Shown here: positions 45,828-59,102 of the stretch, piece by piece
Layout: every line of letters starts with the position of its first letter
Numbering within the stretch: position 1 is the stretch's first letter
Assembly: GCF_000182565.1 (NCBI RefSeq)
Contig: NW_015971551.1
Location: 89,638 to 153,637 of the forward strand
Length of the DNA stretch: 64,000 nucleotides
Direction of reading: 5' to 3'
Source: Spizellomyces punctatus DAOM BR117
Lineage: Eukaryota; Chytridiomycota; Chytridiomycetes; Spizellomycetales; Spizellomycetaceae
Notes under the pieces: generated by a model
Database searches by the model: none
Seen by the model: the letters and a program-made list of their open reading frames with translations, nothing else
What the model was told of the DNA's origin: nothing
Made by a program: the position numbers and the translations under genes

Positions 45828-45946
45828 GGTGCCAACAGAAGCCTAGTCCAAGAACAAGCCTTCATTAGAGTCATCTGCTCATGTGATATCACATGATTTA
45901 GTATGGAAATTAAATCTTATAGAGCTAAATTAAAAATGTCTCCCAA

Positions 45947-48900
45947 TCATTGCGATGAGTTTCCTCGTTGGGGTGCTTCTTTGATGTCCCATCCTTGCAA
46001 TGACTTTACGTTGACCAAGCTCCACTCCCTTCCTGCCATTATAACACATATACCACTAGAAGAGTCCAATTGCCGGCAGCGCCTTAATGCCGGGTACGGA
46101 GCTCCCAGGAGGGTTGTGGTTGGCCTGGAAGTAGTCGGAGGAGCACTTTTGTTGAACTGTGGAGTTGAGGGCGTTCCAATCGCATCACGGAGGAGATAAG
46201 GTGCCCGGTTTGACAGTATGCGGCTTTCGAGCAATGGCGAAGGATCCGCCACGTTATATATCAGAAAGATGCCTGTCAAAGCGATTACCGCCAACAGATC
46301 AGCCCTTCATAGAAGGTTCCATTACACACATGAACTCACCATCGGCCGCATATGCCATCAGATATTGCTTTATACCACTCCCATTATTGGATTCAATTTC
46401 CAGGACGTCAGCCCACACTAGAGCTTGCTCAGAGCTGTTCGGCCCACGCTCTTTATCCTGATCTGCGTAAGTATACACGATTGGCGAAGCGGTGGCCAGT
46501 CCAATGTCCATAGGATACATCCTCAATGTGCCATCGGCGCAGGAGAGCAGCAAATACGGCTTGTTGCTGGTCGTATGCATGAATGTTATCATGCACTTTG
46601 TCTGGAAGTCCACAACTTTCGGTCAGCATCAAGTGCATCTAAAATTGAAACCTGGTACATACCACAACGTCGGGGTTGTTTCGAAACATGAACATTGAGC
46701 GACTCTGTGCTTTTCCTGGGCCTTCGTCCCTTCCAGGTGCGGTTCCAGGAGTACGAGCCACAGGCAATGACATTGAAGGCAATGTTTGGACCTACAGCCG
46801 AGCTTCAGCATACTGACCATATCAGCCCTAAAGCTCTCGCAAAGATACGTACATCCAAGCACCAAGCTACGAATAGATCCTTCCGAATCGTTACTGGCAT
46901 AACCATGGCGGGCTCTGCGATTGATTTCCTGATACTCTCCCGGCGACCGCCCGGAGTAGGCTCTTTCTCTGGGTCTTTCTCCTTGTCCTTATCTTTATCT
47001 TTCGTTCCTCCGGTAACAATCGTTTCACAGTTCAGCCGTAATATTGCCCCAGATCGCATGGCAACTAGTACGTGCTTGTGAATGTCGTCTGCTGTTATAG
47101 CAGTGATAAATAACTCATCTGGGTGATCGTCATGATTAGTACTCTAACATAGACAGAACGAGAATAATTGTCACCTGGTTGACCTTCAGTATTTCCAGAA
47201 CTCATGCTGGTGGTAGGTCTCTCATCCTCCGCTTTTGCAACGTCCTTCACGGTGTCCAGCCTTGTTTGTGCAATAACTTTGAGCTGTTTGTCCTTTGCCG
47301 TATATCGTAACACATCCCCTTTGCATTGCCATTGATCTTCCAGATTAGCATTATATGCTGCAAGGACGTGATCGGACCCGTAATGAGAGACCAAACAGAC
47401 GATGGTTTCCTCGTGCTCAATAAAACAGGAGATTTTTATAGGGTTGACGGAGAGCAGTCGTGTTTTGGTAATCGAGTGCGTGTATGACTGCCAGATCGCA
47501 CGCACACATGAGCTGGAGCGATTAACATGGAGCAAAATAATCTGTCTCATACCAAAGCATCTGTCTCCCGATCCCATGTGACAGCAATCTCGAAGCAAGC
47601 CCCCATCCCAGATTTGCATCCTAGAAAGAATGCATGCTTCATTACCGTGAACGGCGGTGGTTCAGCTGCCTCATCCACCCTTACGTCTTCTTCGCTAGGT
47701 GCCACAACCATTATGGGCTCTTCACGCTCCGTCCCACTAGCCTCTGCGACACTCTCCGCCGACTCCTCCTCGGGAACATTTCCTATCACCCGATGTGTGC
47801 GGCTCGACATGCGTTTCCTTCCCCCGCCGGAGGTCTCACCCCAGAGTGATCCGCTCTGACGTGGTGGTGGAATGCTTTGAGCATCTTCAATGATTGTGTC
47901 CTCCGGAATCTCAGCAAACGATGTTATAGTAGGTCGTCGACCTGTGACTGATGGACGTCTGCCGATTGATGGGCGTCGCGAGTGCTGTACAGACGACATC
48001 GCCGTGGCAGTGGGGGAGGCAGAGGTTTCGGGGATAGGTGTTGCATCTTCAATGAAAAGATCGCTTACGGTGGTAACTATGTCCAGACTGCTCAAGCGGA
48101 TGATATCTCGAAGAATTGGCTGCTCGCCGGTGGATGGAAGCTCCCAGAATTCTTAAGTTAATTTTGGCTGTTAGCATGCATCAGAATACACTCACTGTAC
48201 CCTGATTTCGTAGCATACCCAAGTAATTGTTTGCAGCAAAAGCTACATACAATCTCTCTGCCAAGATGTGGACATGGAGGATATCCCCATTAGTGGAGGA
48301 AAAGTGATTCAAAAACTTGGGGCCGGCTGCGAGATAATGAAAATGAGATAGCTATTGAGCTTTTGCGATCTGATATCAATCCCAATCAGTTTGATATCTC
48401 ACCCGCAAGCAATGACTCTTTCTGCCGAAATTTCCTTCTTGTCTCAGCAGTCTTGTTACGAAGAAGCTCTTCATAGTCAAGTTTTTGATTTGCCTACATC
48501 ACATATTCCCCAGCATCAGTCATAGCTATTTTTCATTGCCTACAGGTCATGTACAACCTGCTGCTCCTCCATCTTTTTTTTCTGTCCACTACGTCTTAAC
48601 AGCTCATCCTTTGCCCGTGCAATCATCTCCTTTGCATACTCTTCCTCTCCACTCAAAGATGAGGCTGGAATTTCGGAGGAAAAAACTGCGTACGGCTGGA
48701 ATTGTGCCCGTCGAATTGACACATTCTCGCGGAAGACTTTTTCAAGACTCTATATGGACGTGCATGTTGCGTCGACTTTTTTTTTCCATGAACCGCTGAG
48801 AAATTATTGTTTTCGTGAAGACATACCTCAATGTTTGCTCTCAGCTCACTGATATGATTTTTAACCTGTGCGAGCTCCGCTGCCAGCCCAATTGGCTTTG

Positions 48901-48949
48901 CTGCAGGAGCTTTGGTTGGAGACCCCGGTTGAACTACTTTTGGAGACAT
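45947..48949 (-). CDS. Unrecognised coiled-coil plus WD-like repeat protein
   Basis: A multi-exon minus-strand gene. The chosen start opens MSPKVVQPGSPTKAPAAK and leads into helical, charged sequence (ELAQVKNHISELRANIE, YAKEMIARAKDELLRR, NQKLDYEELLRNKTAETRRK). Later exons alternate hydrophobic strands typical of beta-propeller blades (GDILHVHILAERLYVAFAA, ETIVCLVSHYGSDHVLAAYN, PYLLLSCADGTLRMYPMDI) with Ser/Pro/Arg-rich inserts. One insert is a KDKDKDKEKDPEKEP run near 46,980. The last intron donor (gtaatgg) was chosen so the frame continues to the stop at 45947. A cilium-associated WD protein is possible given the neighbourhood, but I have no specific signature. An upstream ATG in the same frame would add 45 residues. 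Confidence 0.6.
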
Positions 48950-49073
48950 GTGCGTACCCAGGTAGCAAGTTGCAGAAGTGAGGTTTAGCTGCGCGTCTGA
49001 ATGCTGACTAAGCGAACATGATGCACTCTCTTTTGACTTGTATTTGTAAATCATTGTCTTATAATACAAGAAC

Positions 49074-52000
49074 CTATAGTTCATCTCTAACGGGAGAATA
49101 CTGGGATATACTTTCAGTCACCCCAGAGGTCTTTGTCACATTTCCGTGTACTTGCGAATGGCCAACGCGTTTGGCGACAGCAGCTACTTCTGCGTCCAGA
49201 CCTTCCCATTCGGGTAAAATGCGTTTTGCTCTCTCTAGTTTGGGCTCTTTAGTCAAAGGATTATTGCACTATGATATTCATCGAAAGAGTTGAGTAACGC
49301 CGCATCATGAAAGAACTAAATGAAAGCTTTTCCAACCAGATCAATGGTCTTAGCTGTCTTCAAGGACTCGTCACTGCACCAAGTTTCGCACCATAGCCTG
49401 ATTGTGAATTCTCATTGAGCGGGATGATCACACAAACGTCAAGCCGCTGACTACGCACCAGTCTTGGGACAGCGAATATATAGGAAGCTGTCGAGCAGTA
49501 TTCATGTTGTTGGGCAAATCTTGGTCCAAATTAGCCAGAGAATTTGGATCGGCACTCAGCATTTGGTATTGCTGGCGAAGTTGATCACCAGCTGCCAGTT
49601 GTCTGAACCGCTTCAAATCTATGACGTAGAGAGCGCTGCAAGGTGCTATAGCGTCAGAATGCCAGACCTATGTTTGGCACGACAAATGAAATAAACCTGA
49701 TATGATAAGGCTTTCCCGCCAAGTGGTCCTTCCAATATCCATGCTTCCAGAATCGAAAGCCTTCCATCTCTTTCCGATCATCACAAAAAGGAGTATAACC
49801 GTACACGGCGCCATGAAGATCAAGATCGACGAGCTGCTTCAAATCGGTGCGGACCACTTGGTCAGCATCCACAAATATAACCCTGTCCAGATTCAATGGG
49901 AACAGGACATCCAAGAACAGGATCTTATAGCTATAATAAGAGGACAGGATGAACATCTTCCTATGCATACCATGAAATAAGCCGCTTACTTACCCCCAGA
50001 TAGTTCTCTGTTTTTCTGTTTGCTGGCGGAGCCAGTGAGGCCAATTGTCTGTATGAATGGCATTGTCAACAAATACTTCCGTACAGGATCCAAACAAAAC
50101 ACATACATGTCACAAGCTCATACTCAAATCCGTAGGCTTTTGCTAAATGAGGTAAGAATTCCTACACGGGTAATTAGCTACAACGTCATTTTGATATTGT
50201 GCGTGCGCGAAGTCCCATTGCCTACCTTGAAAGAGGGAGACAGGAAATTGCGAACTAACCAGAACTTGACCGGACTCTGAGTGTTCTTCACGACACTAGG
50301 TACACCTCTAGCGTGGGTCTTTGCACATTCTTTGAATTCTTAGCACGAAGGACTTACGCACCTGAGCATCATGATGGACAAGAATCGTTCATATAGATGT
50401 CCAGAAGCGACAGAAAAGACGTTGATTGTGGCATTGGCTGAAGTGGACGCGGAAGAGCTGAAGAAGCTGAAAGAACATAATGGTCAAAAGAATATCGGGG
50501 ACAAACGTAGATTACCCACTTACTTGGCTTTAATTTGATTCCAAAGCCCTTTCCCTTCACCACTTTCCGCATTCTCCACCGCCAAAATGTCCTCTTGCTC
50601 TCTCCCAAGTTTCTTCTTTACAACTGGGAGGACAGTGACACCTTCGAAGCTGTTGACAACGATCGTTGGTCCGTCCTCGCCAGCCAAGGTAGTAGTCTGC
50701 GCCTCAAGAGTGTCGGTAATCGACTCGAACTCGTACAACTCGCGAGATCGTCCTTCCCGAAACCGCAAATGCCATACACCAGGATTGGCCTTCAATTGAA
50801 GGTAACCAAGATTTGCCATCGTAATAGTATCATACATTGAGGGAGACTGCTTAGTTCCTAACACGAACTGTAGTCCGCGAGGTGGTCCATTCGTCCTGCT
50901 ATCCCTGGCGTGGCCTGTAACAGGGGGTGATGGTCTGTCAAACTGTCATGATCATCCGCTGATTATACACCCACCTTCAACTAAAATGTTTTCGAGTAAA
51001 AACTCTGCGTCAACTCCTTTGCGGCGATTGGTAAGAGTTGACAGTCGTATGTTGTCAAGGTCATGAATAGATCTGCTAGGAAACACTAGCCATGAGCTTG
51101 CCACTATCATCGTATATCATGCAAATTAGTACAGCTGCCATGATGTTGCGTGGTAGGAGATGCACCCACCATCCATTCCAAGGGTGTATAAAGGCTCCTC
51201 CGGAAGACCATAGAACGCCGCACTGGGTGGTTTCATAGCGCTGTAGATCGTGAACGAGGGAGCGTAAACCACGTGGGAATGGAAACAGATACCGCTAGAC
51301 AGATCTCATACCCTGTTAAGCTATCAAATTCTGGCTCGGCCGCTACCACATAGCGGTAAAATCGCTTAATGGGGAGACTGCCACCCATGTCCGGTTCAGG
51401 GTTCAACAGGATCTCAATGCGAACGCCTTCAAGTTTGCTGAGGACTTGAAGTAACGCAGATACTTTCTGTGCAACCTGGCTAACGGGGTCCACTATGGCG
51501 ATGATACGAAGTAAGGCGTTTTCTTCCTTTCCGACAAGTATGCAGCTACGTCTGCAGTCAGCAAGAAATTGTCACCCAGATGTCGAAAATCATTCACAAC
51601 CTATGCTCTTTCTTGAGTTTCGCGAAAGTATCTAGCGGGCGTCTTGTTTGCGGGCTGGTCGACAATGGTTTTGAAATCTCCTGCATAGCGATTGTTGCCA
51701 ATGCCGACGTCGCTTTAAATATCGCCATCGATATGGCATCGCTGGCCGCCACAACAATCAATAATCGGACACGCCATCTGGAGAAGCTGGTGACACAGGT
51801 GAGTACCTTTGTCTATCCGGAATACCAAAGAATCCAGCCATCTTCGTCGCGACATTTCCAATTCGTTGCCGGAATTCACGAGCAATGAGCAGCTCAAAGT
51901 CTTGAGCATCAAAGGGGATCTCAGAGGGAATGGGACCGACGATCTTTCTCAAAAGAGCTGTGAACAAAAGATCATAGCTTGCGAACAGGCGCTTTTGTCG

Positions 52001-55000
52001 TCTATCCTTACCCGTCCGTTCACGACAATCGCTCGCTGTCCAGTAGCTAGCCCCAGACTTCTTATAAAGGCCTGCGTCTTGGTGTGTAGGCTTTCGCCTG
52101 TGACTGTGATGCAAACGAGTTCGCTGACGTTGGACTAGAGCAAGAGTAGCACTAACCCTACGCCATATCTACCTTGAAACACTTTATCTAACTCATCCAG
52201 TCCTTCTTCTTGAACTTCCGCGTCAGCCCTGGTTGATCGAGGTACCTTCGATACAGGCTCAGCACCGCTATTGATGAATGTCATCCGCACGCCCTCGGAA
52301 AAAGACTGCAAAACATATATTCAACACCGCGTTTCCAAGATGGCCCACTAGAGTCGATTACTTACGAGATATTGAACTGCTTGCAAAGCAAAATCGATAC
52401 CTTCCTTTTGAGCGAAGTCTGCAACTACAATGATAGATATTGTGCTAGGGACGGTCTCTACAGATTGCATCCAGATTAGCGAATAATGTAAGCATATCTC
52501 CAGATGCCACGTCTCACCAGGTGATAGCCAAACAATGTCAGACAAAAGTTCACATTCGTCGCAGTCAAGGAAATTTTTCATAACTGGTTCACCAAAAATG
52601 AACTCGTTGCGCTTGCTATTAACGTTGGGTAACGTTAAGAAATGATCATATAAATTGTCACGATCGGAAATTTGTCCGTTGTAGACCTATGTCAACTTCA
52701 GTCAAGACGCGGCGGCAGTCAACCGTGCTCCTCTTACGAAATGGGACATACTTTCTGCATTAAGTAATCCAGCATTTTGAAATACGTGGTGATCATGGAT
52801 TGTTGCCATTCCTGAAGTCAACGTGAGCACTTCAGATGTAACAGATATGACCGCTAACTACCACCTATCCGTAATAAATACCTCGTTCAGTGGAACATAT
52901 TTGCCGTTAGCAAATACGGCACCCTCTCTCAAGCTCGTGCCAAAGCGGAGGGAGAACTCATGCAACCGACGAACATGACCGCTATATCCGTCGTTCCATT
53001 CTGCTAGAGCTGCTTTCAGAGACTTCCCAGCCACTTTATTATATGCGGAATCCACCGCATTTGGCGTAAGGGTTTCGTCGCCGCTAGCATCGCGAAGCTA
53101 TAGGTATCATTCAGGGTTACTGACTATGGTTGAAGATATGGTGCATGCCAAGCGAGTAAGTACCGCTTGTATGAAATTCTTGGCATCCTTTAGTTTCGCG
53201 TGCTTAAGGAGATGATAGAATGCCCCAGCGGCCAGTGATGCTGGAAGGGAGGATTTGTCACTGTCTGATCCGAACAACGGCTGGACTGCTACAGCAATCC
53301 TTACACGCGGAGTCATGGTGTTGTATATCTACCAGGGGCAGTATCCCAAAACGCAATGGCACTTCACGCTCAATAAATGCGAAGACTTGAGTCATAATCT
53401 GAAGATGGGACGGATTCGCCAAATCCAAATTGAGCACAGTGCTCATCAAGTTCTTCCGCAAGTATTTAAGCTGCCCGGGATAAGATGGACGAACAACCTA
53501 GTAATTAGATGCAGAGTTATTTATGATGGTAGCAAAAATGAGCTTGGGTTGCCACATCTCACACCTCCATGACGCTTGCTGGCCAGTATTTATACCGACT
53601 GTCCTTTTCGAGATTGTTCCACCATACCACGAGATCGGAGCGCACGTCGAACGTCTCGCCCCATTCAAGATCGGAGCCACTCTTCTCGCTGATAGGAGTG
53701 GTCAGCAGATCAACTGCCTGGTCTGAAGTGAGGTTAAGCGCTGTGAGCGATGCTACTCGGCTGACTTCCATCCGCAGTGTCCGCTGCAGACTGCGCACGT
53801 GTGTCAGTCGAGTGAGCTATTCGGTGCAAGCGAAGAAACGCAAACCTGAAAATATCAATCCGCTCCGGATCCAACTCAATTCCATTGATCCACAGTCCAT
53901 GACGGCGAGCAGCTAGGTAAGCGCGATTGTACGACAGTTCCGACGCTATCGCGGCTTCCACTTGCACTCCTTTCAGAAGGTGCGCAAACTTCGGAAAGTT
54001 CTGACTGACATCGACAAGAGCACGTAACGGGTTTGTGCAGTTCAAAATGAACTGCGTGGTTTTGAGTCCGAGACCTAGGAGAATGTAAGTATGAACGCGA
54101 TCGCATCGCTCAGACGGTAGGCAGTACCTTGGGTTTCATTGGCAGTTAGAGCCATGACTCTTGGAGGCGATTCAAAGAGTGGATCGTCTTCATTCATGAC
54201 ACTGCGAGTGCCCGATTCGCTGGATGTGCTCTCATCTCCTATCGCAGTTTTAGTCAGCATGGCAATGTCGAGTCATTGCTGAACCAGGTATGTGACTTTT
54301 GGCACCTTTCTGCACTTCTCGGTCGTCAACAACTTTATATTCAGTGCTCTTCAATGCGAGTTCGACTCCGTATCCGGAAACGTGAAGCGGTTCTTCTGGC
54401 ATTGCAGAAGGTGGCTTATACCGTAAGACATAAGCGAGATCACCTCGCCGAGCCGATGCAAGAAGTGCCGAATGGAACGGCGGAAACGCATCTGACTGCA
54501 AGTCGGCGTAAAGCACCGCGAAAGGGCGACTGTTAACTGAATTATCTAATCGATAGATATGGTCGGATGGGAAAACCAATGGCGCTGACGCATTGCTAAA
54601 TAGAGACGGGGACATTAGATCGAGTACTAACACGTCGTCATCTCACTCCATTAGCACATTGTATTCGCGGACAAAGATGGCAGTAAGCGACCATACAGGA
54701 TATTGAAACCAACAGAACTACACCTATTGCAACGGCGTTTGGCAATAGTGAATAATATGTCGACTGGACTAACCTGACAGATGCACTGACAAGCTTCTCA
54801 ACTTCACTGACGTCGCACGATTGAGTCCCGTACCAATCTAGCCAGACGTCACATTTTTGATTAAACTTTGCGCTTGGAGACCCAAAGGCAGGCAAAACAT
54901 TTTCGGTGTAAAACCGATACTGTGCTTGTATGCGGGGAGCACTACTACGAGTCGCTAGTGACAGCTTCAATAACGATAATGATGCAGCACTCAATAGAAA

Positions 55001-55402
55001 CGACTCTCTTTGCGAGTCTCCTGGCGTTTTGCTCAACCCCTCATCCAGCCCTCCAATAATCTCATTGTAAATTCTGTTGGAATTCGCTGCTGAAGAGCGA
55101 GAGAGTACTCCTGTGCTTGCCAGCTGCGAAATGTAGTCAAAGGCTTGTGCACCACGATCTTGCGCGACAAACTCTCTAAACGGAAATAAATCAACTTTAG
55201 TCCTTGGAATGATGCACGGCGTTCATGACCATGATAACGCAGGCGGATTTCAATACATTGCTTCTAGAATGAGGGGCGGGGCTGGCCATTCAGTCTTCAG
55301 TCGAGTGATAACAGGAGCTGAGCTCTCCTGAGGGTTGGTGGTGGCGGGAGCCGCAAAGAGGAGAAGGGTAGTGGCATAAAGCCATCCTTTTTGCGACAAC
55401 AT
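49074..55402 (-). CDS. UDP-glucose:glycoprotein glucosyltransferase (ER folding sensor)
   Basis: Reglucosylates misfolded N-glycoproteins so that calnexin rebinds them. Many exons over 6.3 kb. The N-terminus is a signal peptide ([18 protein letters not shown]). The middle contains the large thioredoxin-like sensor region, with segments such as [34 protein letters not shown] and [14 protein letters not shown]. The C-terminal GT24 catalytic domain shows the metal-binding [38 protein letters not shown] and SLSQDWLWCETWC. The protein ends RDEL, an ER-retrieval signal variant. Exon boundaries in the middle were not all resolved, so exact length is not given. The identity is very secure. Confidence 0.93.
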
Positions 55403-55701
55403 CGTCCTTACGTTCACCTCCTTCGTGATGAGAAGGTTAATGTGGCCAAGATGGGTTTTGGAGTTGGGCAATCCCAGTCTGATCTTGTAGAGTTTTCCGT
55501 GCCTGGGATGTTGCGAACGATGTGACACATGTATTTGCGAGTTCGATTCCCGGACAGTGTATTCGATCGAATCTTTTTTTCTAAAAGACCTCCTTCCAAC
55601 TATCAGGCTTTGTTTTAAGAGCGAGTTAAGCCAATCTATTACGAACACACACGCAATGGTGCAAATATACAATGGCGATTGGCCGATTTGAATGATGCGA
55701 T
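55403..55701. promoter_or_regulatory. Intergenic region upstream of the glucosyltransferase
   Basis: About 300 bp between two minus-strand genes. A long frame crosses it but begins outside any sensible start. A tRNA-like GTTCGATTCCC string near 55,541 does not form a T arm. Confidence 0.4.
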
Positions 55702-56673
55702 TTAACCTGCTTTAACAGCTTGGAGTCCTTGGTTCATGACCTCTTCAAAGTGTCGATCTGCAAGAAGTATATGACATCATTTATTGGTCTGTAGAAATCG
55801 GCTCACGGCAGACATCGCAGCACTTACCAACTTGTTTCTCGTGCGGATCAGTTGCGGCGAGCGCTGAATAAGGCCATTATATTATGAGCATTTCTCAATC
55901 AAAAACCTGCTTGAGCAACAGATCCAAGGGTCATACCTGCAATCCCGCCAATACCGGCAAGAGCTATAGCCGAAACAATTCGTAAAAGGTCAGCGACCCA
56001 GATAGTGGAATGATCATCAGCGAAGGCGAGTTCTTACCCATGACCTGAGCCACCAAACGTGCATTGATGATCTTCTGGGCGGGGGGAATGTCTGGACGAC
56101 GCCAGTTATACAAGAATGCACCAGCTAGTGTTCCAGACCACAACGCCACTGTATCAGAGATACTGACTTTGAGAAATGTGACCCCCAAAGACCATTTAAC
56201 TCGGTCTTACTTACTGACAAGAGGATACCGGTGCTTAATTAGCCATTGGCGGACGCCAGTAATTGGCTCCAGTTGGCGTATCTCGGCTTCCGCTTGTTGG
56301 GGATGGATTGCAATGCGCTGAGCCAGTTGACGTGATACTCTGATCGACGCACGGTCGGACACAGTAAAGAACGTTCCTGTTGTCACTCCCAGAACTAGAA
56401 ACGTCTGAGAAGAATTAAATGTCTGGCTCCATGTAACTGCTCGTTACAAAGCAGAGCCACATTCCAGCAGTTGCTTACTTTGAAAGGCAGACGAAGGCGT
56501 CTAAACGCCGGCCAAGTTCGGTCTGCAGCAACAACGGCAGCCGTTGTCACTCCCGCAGCCACAGCGGCGGCCTTCGTACCCTCCCAGATGATATGGTTAT
56601 ATAGTTGTTCTTTCTCTTCAGCAGAAACTTGGGATTTGGCTTGTACATTGGAATTAAGAGTACTGTCGCTCAT
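55702..56673 (-). CDS. HIG1-domain mitochondrial protein (Rcf2-like)
   Basis: Likely respiratory-supercomplex or cytochrome-oxidase-associated inner-membrane protein. The first exon is 56479-56673, and about five shorter exons follow, for roughly 210 residues. The N-terminal half has helices with GTKAAAVAAGVTTAAVVAAD and TFLVLGVTTGTFFTVSDRAS. The C-terminal half carries SISDTVALWSGTLAGAFLYNW and the HIG1-like signature KIINARLVAQVMALAGIGG, ending in EEVMNQGLQAVKAG. The Rcf2-type layout, with an N-terminal extra hairpin before HIG1, fits better than the short Rcf1 form. The mitochondrial location is inferred from the family. The gene is divergent from FAM227, with 201 bp between starts. Confidence 0.75.
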
Positions 56674-56874
56674 TGTGCGGGATTGTGTATATGGGTATAT
56701 GGCTGGGGGAAAACTGAGACCAACTCGCTTTTTATCCAAACCTACAGTCCAGTCCATTTGTACGTGATGACAAAGTGACGTGTGCGCAGCAGGTAATGAT
56801 GAGTCAGCAATCGGGATCTTGAAGGTTGAAGAGACAATCGCTCCATGTTTTTGTTGATTGGACTGGGCAGCACC

Positions 56875-59067
56875 ATGGCCGATAGGCCGTCCATGTACCG
56901 ACGGAATACCGCGGTGACCCCTCTTTCACAGCGAACCGTTTCAGTGTCCATCAATGGGTCATTATCTGAATTACCTTCCGGATGGACTAGTGCTGTTCAA
57001 AGCGCTCGGCCGAAGGCAACTCAGCCGGTGAAGCTACCACCAAGTACTCTCAATGAAATCATTAGCCATTTGACAAATGATTCGCGAACATTGTCGGATC
57101 AAAATGGCCAGGCAGAGCCACCGGTTTCTGAAAATGCAGCGCACAAAGCTTTTCTGAGCAGCGACGCTTGGCCAAGGTTGGGGGATCCTCAGCCCCATTC
57201 GCAAGGTCCGCTACTGCTACTGTCCAAATTGCAGATCGCCACTTGTATTTACAAGAATCATTATAGCTGTTAAGCAGGTCGATATTCGCAGCAAATTGTC
57301 GGGTATCGTTCGTAAGTGATCGTTCTTCCGAGTGGCGAACCTTGGCCTGCTGGTCTACATCTCTGACGGCGATGAATTAGCGTCGAATGCATTAGAGCTT
57401 GACGATCTCAACTCTCGAATTCGGCAACTGGCTGCAAAACTGCGACTAACAGATCCGGAAACCGAGTTGAAGTTGGCTGTAAATTCGGAGGACAGTGACG
57501 CTCCTGCGACGGATGGCCTACTCACAAGCATCATCGACCCCGTGGTACCCTTTTCTTCAAGTGAGCAATAAATACAAATTGACAGCGCTAGATTATAACA
57601 TCTTACATATGAGTTGCGATAGTCTTTCTTACTGAAGTTCCCAGGCTTCGGTCAAATGGGGAGCGAGATGGCTCGGAATTGCCATCTCCATTGATGGCTG
57701 TACCTCAAGAGAAGTCGATAGAGGTGTGGGAACCCGGTGATCTTAATTCCTTCTTTTCCCTTCACTAACTGCAACATACTAGCATGCTAAATTCCCCGGC
57801 GTTCAAGAAACCCCGCTCTCCCTCCCCAACGGTGTCGCTCCGAAAAGAATGCTCTTCCGCGTGCTACAGAGCCGAACTCATCGGCGGAAGCTACGGCAAA
57901 AATTCATGAAGACAGAAACCGAATGTATTCTCATGGACTGCTTCTGGTATATGTTCCTTCATTTTTGGCAACCGAAAGCGCATGTCGACAAGGACAAATT
58001 ATTCGCACGTATCTCCCAAAACTATGTACATTTACTGCTAAAAACGGGCTCTAAGGAGAAGGATGATTTCTGTTCTGTGAGTCTGCAAGAAAGGACAAGT
58101 TTAGTGAGGCGCTTATTCTTTTATTGATGTTCAAAATTAGTTGTTTCCCGACGTAATGAGTCAAGCGGTGTATGTCAGTTTTTGCGAATGCTTCCCCGAT
58201 TCTATCAAGCAGTTTGACGAGGAGTTCCAAACCAACCTCTGCGACGTCTTATCGGAATGGATGAATGGCCTTAAGCCAACATTTCCGACGAAGTGGAAAC
58301 AGATTGGACCGATTGTTAATGGTAGCAGCTCAAAGTCCGAGCTAAAAGTGGAAGGACAAGGAAATGGCCAAGGTATATGATGTGGAATGGTGTTATGGCT
58401 CACCACGGTAGTCTAATTCATGTCTCTTCGAAGAGCAGAGTTTCTTAGACGAGGTGATGGGCAAATCAGAAAGCATGCATGGCGATCTCTTGAAACAGGA
58501 TGCTGTGGTACTGGCCCTATCTTACCAATTCAGTGGTCCATGTATAGAAAAAACTGATATGTGCCCATGCCCCAGCCATCTTGCCCAATGGGACCTGGTC
58601 CTCAGACGCATCGTGTTTGGTTTGACGCCAACAGGAATTCCGGCATTGTTGAGCGATACCTCGGAAAAGCGGAGCGACGGACACTCAAGATCCACCGAGC
58701 GGAAATCATTCGCGAAACTTTACTCAACGATAACCCGACCTATCGTCAAATCATTCTGGAATCTTTGCGTCGGTCCAGGAAGCTGCAACGCACATACAAA
58801 TTAAGCCAAGAAGAGGCTCAAAGAGAGAAGAACAGGCTACTGCAAAGCTTGAATGAGCAACTGACACGTGAAAGGAAACGGATCTGGAAGATATTAGCGA
58901 AACCAGAGCAGGTGGAGCCCACCGCCGATTTATTCTTTCTATTTTTCTAAAGGATGTCTTATCCTTTACTTCAACTCTTTGTGTAGGTTAAAGCCTCAGC
59001 TGACCAGATCGTTGACGACATACAGAAATTGCGCGAAAAGACGCCAACGATAAATCTTAGCAGATAG
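56875..59067 (+). CDS. FAM227/FWWh-domain protein (flagellum-associated family)
   Basis: A multi-exon gene starting MADRPSMYRRNTAV; an in-frame ATG ten codons upstream is also possible. The FWWh signature is clear: DCFWYMFLHFWQPKAHVDK, LFARISQNYVHLL, LFPDVMSQAVYVSFCECFPD and KQFDEEFQTNLCDVLSEWMN. A charged helical C-terminal region follows (RKLQRTYKLSQEEAQREK) and the last exon ends INLSR. In animals, FAM227 proteins are found in organisms with motile cilia and are expressed in sperm and ciliated tissue, but no molecular activity is established. Several middle introns were identified by consensus but not all exon ends were fixed. Together with the TTC25 gene this supports a flagellated organism. 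Confidence 0.8.
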
Positions 59068-59102
59068 AGCATTGCAAGGCTAGGCGACTTATTGGAACCT
59101 GC

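Noticed and set aside
55530-55570. GTTCGATTCCC resembling a tRNA T arm
   Set aside because: The flanking five-base arms do not pair, and no acceptor or anticodon stem is found at the right distance.
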